Source: Patiria pectinifera
Lineage: Eukaryota; Echinodermata; Asteroidea; Valvatida; Asterinidae
Direction: 5' to 3'
DNA length: 64,000 nucleotides
NCBI GenBank assembly: GCA_029964075.1
Contig: CM057138.1
Location: 10,534,932 to 10,598,931 of the forward strand
The notes beneath the pieces were generated by a model, which was not told where the DNA came from, did not search any database, and was given only the letters and a program-made list of their open reading frames with translations. The position numbers and the translations under genes are program-made. The number at the start of each line of letters is the position of its first letter. Position 1 is the first letter of the stretch. Below, piece by piece: positions 56,997 to 64,000 of this stretch.

Positions 56997-59444
56997 TGTC
57001 GAGCGCAATCTGAGTCCCACGCGCAAGTTTAAACCTGCGCGCGCAGGTTTAAACTTGCGCGCGCAGGTTTAAACCTGCGCGCGCGCAAGTTTAAACCTGC
57101 GCGAGCAGGAATTTACTTGCTTCAAATTGCGCGCGCAAGTTTAAACTTGCGCGTGCAGGAATTTACTTGCTTCAAATTGCGCGCGCAAGTTTAAACTAAG
57201 GGGGTTTTCGAAATCTTTGCTTTGCCTTCGACTTCTGAATCACTGAGAGGCAAACTAAACAAAAATATTCCAATTTTTGGCTTCACATCAACCGATTGAA
57301 TGTTCCTGAAGCATAACAGGCACCAAAATGTAGCTGGAGTTCCAGAAGTTGGGGCCTAAAATCTCCTAAGCCGAAGCCAGTCGTTTTTTTTACGGAATTT
57401 TAACTTCTGAAAAGAAGTGAACGAGGGTGTAATCTTCATTGTGGGAACCGAGCTAATTTTTTTTTTCGTGAATTTTCGTCCTTGAATATCACATTTTTGG
57501 CGACATTTCGACTTGAAAACGCATGTGACACGCGTTGAGCACCAGGAAATGCACACTGGGAAGCTGCTAAACGAGTTCCAAAACTATGCTGAATCTTGCA
57601 GCAAAATAGAAGATTATGTACTGCTTATGTCTCGTCGAAGTCAAGAAACCTCCGATCTCCATTCACACCACGTTATAAAGGACATGGCAGGCATTGCATG
57701 CCCGCACTCGTCATGCATGCTCGTGGGAAGAAATCTGACACCATTCGGTGGCATCATGCGGTCGTCGCCGGCCAGCCGTGTCGGGAGTTCGAGCTCGAAA
57801 CCCCACCACAAACATCGCTTGTGACAGGCACCGCTTTGGAGTCGAGTTTTGGGTGTAAGATGCGGGTAAACAGGGATTTGGTTTTGTGCAGTAAATGTGA
57901 AAACTGATTCAATTTCAAATTAAATTTTGTGATTATGACTTGGTTATTCTTTCTTCCAATGTATTTTTGTGTCATATATTTTTTAGACATTTTAATGTTG
58001 CGTTTTGCATTGTTTTTAATCTTGCTTCATTTCCTTTTCCATTTTTTTGCAGCTGTTGCTGTAAATGGAGATGTTTTGATTGTCGTTCCTACTGATGACG
58101 ATGCAGACCTTGGAATCTACAATATGTGACATAATGAAGAACTCTGTCATGTCTGTGAAGAATAAAACTATGGCCAGACTTGAACTGAATTTTAAAAATC
58201 CTTTTATTTAATATACTTTAAATATTTTGAATTATTTTAATAATGGAGACTAGACATGCATTAAACAGAAATGTAAACATTAACCAGGCATGCAACTTTT
58301 CCTCGGATCAGCTGATTTCCTCTTTTTTTACTTCCCATGTGTGCCATTGAAAATAGAAAAACACTGTACAAAGCAAAGTCTTGGCATTAAAATAATGAGA
58401 GCATTGCATGAATTCAGTGAGGTTTCATGATTTATACCTTTTTTACTTTCTCTGTTAGTTTTGTGTTGTTTTTGGAATTGACTTGAGCTCTTATTTGGAA
58501 TGTTTAATTGGCCCACCAGTGATCAGGGGTAATAATAATACTGTAAGCGCTGTGATTTAGTTTATTACGAAGAGCGTTCTTAAATATTTATTAAAACAAT
58601 TATTATGATTGTTATTATTAATTACAAAATCCTCAAGAAATCCACAAAGCCGGGCAAAAAGAGTGAACTTTATTTCAATGATAACTAAAATTGAAATAAG
58701 AAAAGGAAAACAGAAATTTCGGGTGTACATTATCGCAAATCATGTGGCAGGGTTTTATTTAAACATGGACATTCTGTATAGCTAAGTTCAAACATTTACT
58801 TGTAGAGCACTCAATGTCTTTTTTTTATTAAAAAAAAAGTTAATGTTAATTACACCCAGTTGCAAATTAAAACATATAAGGTCCATCTTGGTTGCCGCAC
58901 AGAAATAACACGCACCCTTATACAAAGCAACATCCCTTCATTTTGTGAGGGATTATCTGAATAAAGGTTTTGTATTTTTAAAAGAATGTTGAAAAAAAAT
59001 CATATTAATCAACATTACCGGTACATACAAAAACAATAGGATAGTGAAACCATGGAACTAAGATCCCCCCCCCCCCACTCAAATACTCGGGAGAGTGCAA
59101 GATACTTAATAGTTAAACCCTAGTCCATAATTCAACTCCCTCAGTCATGGAAAGTTCGTGGTGGAAAAAAAAAAAAGGCCATGCAAACTAGATAACAACG
59201 CCGTCACAATTTCGTAAGCCCGCGATTGCCATTTGCTAACATTGTACGTACACTTTACCTTGCGCACGCAAGATTAAACTTGCGCGAGGGTCTTAAATTG
59301 CGATCGCCTTTGCGCAAGTTGTAACGTGCGCGCGCAAATTAAAATGGCGCGGTGTAGTTTGCGTGCTTCGAGAGTCACTCGCGCAAGTTTAAACTTGCGC
59401 GCGCAGGTTTAAACTTGCGCGTGGGACTCAGATTGCGCTCGACA
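56997..59444 (+). mobile_element. 2.45 kb TTAA-bounded transposon with GC-rich subterminal arrays
   Basis: TTAA at 56993-56996 and 59445-59448 bounds inverted ends TGTCGAGCGCAATCTGAGTC / GACTCAGATTGCGCTCGACA. Both subterminal zones hold arrays of GCGCGCAAGTTTAAACTTGC palindromes (57020-57197 and 59370-59425, plus degenerate units from 59255). A TTAA target fits piggyBac or Kolobok; no transposase is recognised. The interior carries a gene-like two-exon unit and a fragment of the GGCATGCAACTT MITE from 58287. Confidence 0.8.
57602..58129 (+). CDS. Candidate spliced gene inside the TTAA element
   Basis: The predicted exon 57602-57854 follows CTTGCAG and ends at the donor GTAAGA. The exon 58053-58129 follows a long pyrimidine tract, TTTTTTTGCAG, and ends in TGA. 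The phases match, giving about 109 residues: RYKGHGRHCMPALVMHARGK, IRWHHAVVAGQPCREFELET and the tail VAVNGDVLIVVPTDDDADLG. AATAAA lies at 58161, 32 bases past the stop. I do not recognise the protein. The first exon with its ATG is not found; a competing frame from ATG 57513 reads 103 codons. It could be a captured host fragment or the element's own gene. Signal comes from splice sites, phase and the polyadenylation site, not from homology. Confidence 0.4.
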
Positions 59445-59703
59445 TTAATACGTCAGGCCTGACTGTAGTGCACATGTCATGGTGCGCTTGTTATACCAAG
59501 TCTATAGAGGGCGCCCTTAAACTTTGATGGGCCAAGTTTTCGGATGTGATTGTGAATAATTTGGCATTGAAATGTATTTTCAGAAATCAACAGAAAGGAA
59601 AGAAAGAGCTAAAACAAAAATTGTATTATAACAGTGGAGCAAAAAGAGTGAAAGACAATGAAAGACCTGTCCACGGCCACGTACAGTACTTCTTTAAATA
59701 GCC

Positions 59704-60183
59704 CCATAAATGTGGCCAATTTACTGGACTACCTCACCTCCGTAAATAAAGGCCACACTTCCACCATGTACAAAAACATGTAGAACTTTGTCAAATTTTG
59801 ATTTTCACATTATACATGTTATAGGCTTAGTTTGTAGTTTATTTTAGCTTTAGTTTAGAAGCTACTCACCCTCTTTATCTAATCTGTAATCAGAAAGTGC
59901 TGCCTTTTTCAGATGTCTATTTTTCGTGAAATTTCCAGATTCCTTTGCGTATCAAAATTTTAATATGAAATTTCACGAAAATTAGACAACTGTAAAAGGC
60001 AGCACTTTCTGATTAGCCTATAATTTTATAAAAAGGGTGAGTATGCTTCTAAAGCAAAAATAAACTACAAACTAAGCCTAAATGTGAAAATCAAAATTTG
60101 ACAAAGTTCAACATGTTTTTGCACATGGTGGAAGTGTGGCCTTTATTTAAAGAGGTAGTCCAGTAAATTGGCCACATTTATGG
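59704..60183. mobile_element. 480-bp full-length inverted-repeat element
   Basis: CCATAAATGTGGCCAATTTA at the left and TAAATTGGCCACATTTATGG at the right. The arms pair almost to the centre (near 59935), including AAAGGCCACACTTCCACCAT and GCAGCACTTTCTGATTA. No target duplication could be fixed. It lies upstream of LSM2 exon 2. Confidence 0.85.
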
Positions 60184-61021
60184 TTTTAAGTACTTCTGGG
60201 CACTCTTGCTTTGTAAACTTGCTGCTTTTTCTTACCACTCAGCTGCCATTCAACGCACCACTTGCTCATCCCAATTCCCATTAATTAAACCCACCATGTC
60301 CTCCTTGTCTTTGTCTGTTTAGCCTGAGTACTTGCTGGACCATCTTTCAAAATTGCCTGCACTCTAAATTTATGGTATTGGCCTACTTGTGTCTTGTTTT
60401 TTCTTCTTCAAACTTTTGACTAATAATTCAATTTCAAGTTTCTTGTGCAGAAAGATGGTTATTATCTGATTGGGCTTTTAAAAGTGAATAGTGAAAAAAA
60501 ACAGTTGATCGTCCTCGCCCGCTTCCTTTTTTTTTTCTTCTTTTTTGAGGCTGCGTCAATATTTGTTGTTGTTTTTTTGTTTCAGGCACACCCTTTATTT
60601 TTAACGATGTTTCACAAAGTTCAGATGCTTCTAATAATAGCTTAACATTAAATGTTCAGTAAGCACTTTAAGAAGGTTGTGTGGTCAACTACATGTAGTA
60701 CTAGTAGACAACAACCTGGAACTATCAAATTTATAAAAAAAAAGGGCCTCAGGCACATATTGTGTAAGCTAAATATGCCTACATGTATGGCTATTTTAGC
60801 CTAAAATAAAAGGCCCTCATCCTCCTCATTTGATGTTTGGATTTTTTTACTTGGCCTTAAATATCTTTTTTTTTTTCTGAACAGACGATCAGTGATCTTA
60901 ATTTTAGGATTAGGTCATGTAGGTACATGCACATTGCACAAGAAGGCTACATACACACGTGCATGTTAACAAGATATTTCCAACCTGAATTAATTGTAAG
61001 CCTGTGTCTTGTTTTTTGCAG
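60184..61021 (+). other. Upstream of the LSM2 CTTTTC exon
   Basis: Intron or 5' flank with T-rich runs. ATG followed by GT occurs at 60372 and 60457, neither with a strong donor. No recognised element. Confidence 0.35.
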
Positions 61022-63792
61022 CTTTTCTACTCATTCTTCAAATCTCTGGTGGGGAAAGATGTTGTGGTTGAGCTGAAGAATGATCTCAGGTAAAACTGTA
61101 GTTGTGTTGTTGGGTTTTCCATTGTTTACACAACTAACAACGTAACAATTATTTCATAATTTAAAAATATCAAGTTACAAATATATGGCATTGTAATTTT
61201 GTATTTCATTGAGAAGTCATCAAAGGCATATTTACAGTTCAATATGTCATAATGATGACTGCTGTTTGAGTAATGAACAGATTAAAGCTACAGTCCATCA
61301 TTTGTAATTTGTGCATTTTGTTCGTTTGAAGCAACAAAAGTGCTCAAAATCTAATGAAGGATACTGAGCAACTAACCTGATGAAGTTTCAGCTAAGCTTC
61401 AGCAGTACATTCCGAATAAAACAGCATTCTAAGATCTCAATTTCAAATCAAAAGTTACTGAATCATGTTTTGAATTGTTTTGAATTGCAGCTATACGCGA
61501 CGTCGCGCACTGATCCGACGAATTACAACAACCGCGCGCGCGTGTGCGTCGTTCCAATACTTGTGCGCGCTGCGCTGAATAACAAAACGAACTACTAATT
61601 TAAATTTTCCTACGGTGCTTCTTAAGAATCACCGTTGGAAATGCCTTCTTTCGTTGTTTACTTCAAAATGACAGCTTCCCAGAAAGATTAATTTCACAGG
61701 GAGTTTAGTTCCCTTACTATCTTTCAACCAAGTTTGTTTTTCAACAATAATTACGCCAGTTACTTTTCGGATGGCTGCAAATGATGGACTATAGCTTTAA
61801 GTATTTGTGATCACCAATCTTATTTAATTGCTTTTTGCAAAACTGTATTACCACCTTTGTTTCCCAGTATCTGTGGAACGTTACACTCTGTGGACCAGTT
61901 CCTGAACATCAAACTCTCAGACATCAGCGTGACAGACCCAGAGAAATATCCACATATGGTGAGCGAATAAATGATCAAGACACAACTATTTTGGGTGTCT
62001 TTGCCACATAGTTATCACTGACAAGGGTATTGGAAGGATTAACAGTAGTTACAAGGTAGTATCAACCCTAAAACTCTAACGGGCTTTCAAGTATTCCTGC
62101 TTTTTTTTCTTGAAATTCCTTCGTTTTCATTCTGTTTTGGCCCACAACTCCGAAAATAGAATCTCATTGAAAATTGTTTCATTACATGCAATAGTTACAC
62201 ACTGTCGTATGTAAATCAAACAATGAAGGGCTTGGGTGCAGGAGAACTGCAACTGTACTTCCAAGAGCTTAGTTGAGGATGGAGCACTGGTATTGTGAGT
62301 ATGCCAAATTAGGCTTATGGTGCTATGGATATGGGTATCAACAAAAACTACTGACAATGTGCAAAAGTCCTGTTTTTTTCCTGATTTTGTCCTCCAAAGT
62401 CCTACTTTTGTCCTGTTTTTTTCTTGATCCTGCTGTTTTCCTGCTGTTTCACCTGGGTCTGCTTGAAAGCCTGCTCTAAGATCATTTAGCCCTAACTCCC
62501 TGAGGCATTTTTGCTACGATGTAACCTCAATCCTGCAAATCCTTCAACTGCCTCCATATAAAAAAATTTGTACAGCCTCAATCCTGCAAAATCCTCTGTA
62601 GGTGGTTTGATGTCCCTTAAAAGTGTTCAGTATTATGAATGTTCAATAGGTTTCTGGTATAGTGGAGAGATATTGAAAAATACAGAATGGTTCACAGAAA
62701 AATATTGGGGGGGGGGGGGTCCTAAGCCCCCTCTTGGGCTAATGCTTGCTAAACCCCCCATGCTAAACCCCCTCTTAATCCAAACCTTGATCTGCCCTTG
62801 AGAGGGTGAAATAATGATCAGATATTCAAACATTCAACTACAATTCTACTCCGTCTGCACAAGTAGGGTAGTTGTCGTTTTTGTCCAAGCAGTTTTTGCC
62901 GGACCAAATGTAAAGATGTGACTTTGTGTTGAATTTTGTAAACGCGTAGCAAATATTTTAAGAACCGTTTTAAACTATTTGTAAATTAGATTTGAAAATA
63001 TCATTTCCGGTAATTATTTGTGCTACTTGTATGTACAAAGGAAGACTGTGTGAACGGTGAACGTAGGTCCGTTTTTTATTATTCAGGTTTCGTTTACACG
63101 TTTTTGGAAAAGTTGTAAATGGATGTTGAATTGTTTTGGTTTAAACATGCAAATGTCACATCCTTAACCAAAAGGGCCAGTCTTCGAGTTCCGTCTGCTA
63201 AAACTGACCGAGTCTCTGACTGACTTAGTAAATAGCATACAAAGCAGAGATTTTCGGGTTCAGCCCGACAAGACAACTCAGTCTTGTTACCATTTTCATC
63301 TTCCGAGGGTTAATGTGTATTTCTTCCTCTGCAGCTTTCAGTCAATAAACTAAATTCTGTCCCGAGTCAATGACTGACTGATGTAAATAGCATTCTAAAC
63401 AGATCTCCGGGTTCAGCTTGACAACACAACTCGGTCTTGTTACTGTTTTCATTTTCCCGAGGATTAATGTGTATTTCTTTCTCTGAAGCAATGCAGCTTT
63501 CAGTCAAAAAACTAAATTCTGTCCTCTAACTGACTGAGTCACTGAATGACTGACTAAGTAAAAAGCATTCTTAGCAGAGATTTTCGGGTTCAGCTCGACA
63601 ACACAACTCAGTCTTGTTTCCATTTTCATCTTTCTAGGGTTAATGTGTATTTCTTCCTCTTTGCAGCTTTCAGTCAAAAACTGTTTCATCCGTGGGTCGG
63701 TGGTGAGATACGTGCAGCTGCCAGCTGACGAGTGCGACACACAATTACTACAGGATGCAGCGAGGAAAGAGGCAGCACAGAGTAAACAGTAG
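61022..63792 (+). CDS. LSM2: U6 snRNA-associated Sm-like protein LSm2
   Basis: Exons are 61022-61089, 61868-61958 and 63667-63792, phase compatible, with GT-AG borders. The coding sequence reads LFYSFFKSLVGKDVVVELKN, CGTLHSVDQYLNI-like (here CGTLHSVDQFLNI), ISVTDPEKYPHM, CFIRGSVVRYVQLPADE and ends AAQSKQ. With an initiator Met it would be 95 aa, as in human. Only the ATG is missing, expected in an upstream exon ending ATG|GT. Sm motifs 1 and 2 are intact, including the IRGSVVRY loop. LSm2 is part of the LSm1-7 ring in mRNA decay and the LSm2-8 ring on U6 snRNA. The last exon is preceded by duplicated copies of its own acceptor. Intron elements are a family B MITE and an empty hAT-like copy. 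Confidence 0.95.
61282..61800 (+). mobile_element. TTAA MITE family B, copy
   Basis: TTAAAGCTACAGTCCATCAT to GATGGACTATAGCTTTAA, full length, with both TTAA ends. It lies between the first two visible LSM2 exons. Confidence 0.87.
62080..62473 (+). mobile_element. hAT-like element, uninterrupted copy
   Basis: CGGGCTTTCAAG (left) and CTTGAAAGCCTG (right), flanked by the 6-bp duplication CTCTAA (62074-62079, 62474-62479). It is 394 bp long. It serves as the empty site for both insertions in the TADA1 copy at 37140-39377. Confidence 0.87.
62487..62605 (+). mobile_element. Family D MITE, truncated left part
   Basis: CCCTAACTCCCTGAGGCATT followed by CCTCAATCCTGCAAAATCCT. The right part is missing or replaced by a G/C-run sequence ending near 62800. 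Confidence 0.6.
63186..63690 (+). repeat. Triplicated LSM2 splice-acceptor segment
   Basis: Three direct copies of a unit of about 162-170 bp, each ending in a pyrimidine tract, CAG, and CTTTCAGTC. The acceptors are before 63335, 63497 and the genuine exon at 63667. Confidence 0.85.
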
Positions 63793-64000
63793 CATCGCCT
63801 GAAAGATGCTGACTTTGTAAATACGTAGCAGTTTAGTTATTTTTTTATGTACAAAAACTTTCCGTTCCATGTGGTGAAAAGTTGCACCAGAGATGGAAGT
63901 ACAAGTATTGTAAATAGCATCCAGTTTGTATTTGTACTATTAAGGTTTGTTATGACCAAGTTATTATGATATTGTTTAATTGTAACATCAAGGCTGCCTG

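Noticed and set aside
57356-57556. Minus-strand THAP-like zinc finger in the TTAA element
   Set aside because: Cysteine spacing is not convincing and no transposase follows.
57513-57824. 103-codon frame in the TTAA element as a CENP-T-like histone fold (EDYVLLMSRR)
   Set aside because: Similarity is a few residues from memory, and the overlapping frame has better splice and polyadenylation support.
59479-59481. ATG followed by GTGCGC as the first LSM2 exon
   Set aside because: The donor is poor and equally weak candidates exist at 56894, 60372 and 60457; left unresolved.

Overview
This window is a nuclear animal DNA segment with small spliced exons, long AT-rich introns and many DNA transposons. 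No sequence comparison could be run. Gene content, intron style and repeats suggest a marine invertebrate deuterostome, most likely an echinoderm. Supporting points are a SLIMP-type seryl-tRNA synthetase paralogue, which vertebrates lack as far as I recall, deuterostome-like tRNA-derived SINEs, and very abundant TTAA- and TWA-targeted MITEs. The species cannot be fixed from this sequence alone.

Five host genes were rebuilt by hand from exon phases and splice sites. (1) GTF2H4 (TFIIH p52), plus strand, 3' part only, 90-8264. (2) A complete 17-exon SerRS-like gene, minus strand, 10863-31410. It keeps the class II fold but has lost its active-site residues, and it is the best candidate for a SLIMP orthologue. 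(3) TADA1 (SAGA adaptor), plus strand, 9 exons, 31564-42991. (4) PSMB1 (20S proteasome beta-6), minus strand, 6 exons, 45743-56407. (5) LSM2, plus strand, 61022-63792, with the ATG exon not located. Genes 2 and 3 are head to head with 153 bases between their start codons. GTF2H4 and gene 2 are convergent, as are TADA1 and PSMB1. PSMB1 and LSM2 diverge.

Roughly a third or more of the window is recognisable mobile DNA. A 0.53 kb TTAA-flanked MITE family has ten copies, and a second TTAA family has five. Several families end in TTAACCC or TTAACCCTAA. There are Harbinger-like MITEs with 3-bp TWA duplications, hAT-like elements with 6-bp duplications, pogo-like MITEs, SINEs and one LINE fragment. 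One nest in TADA1 intron 6 is a hAT-like element holding another hAT-like element and a SINE. An empty copy of the outer element lies in the LSM2 gene and confirms all boundaries.

The most unusual items are the dead synthetase paralogue and a 2.45 kb TTAA-bounded element (56997-59444) carrying a phase-compatible two-exon gene model with its own polyadenylation signal. Next come hairpins made of inverted clusters of short TCCGAC-type motifs (18.1 kb and 23.6 kb), a 2 kb element punctuated by a 14-mer (27.5-29.5 kb), and decoy splice acceptors made by tandem duplication in front of the last LSM2 exon.
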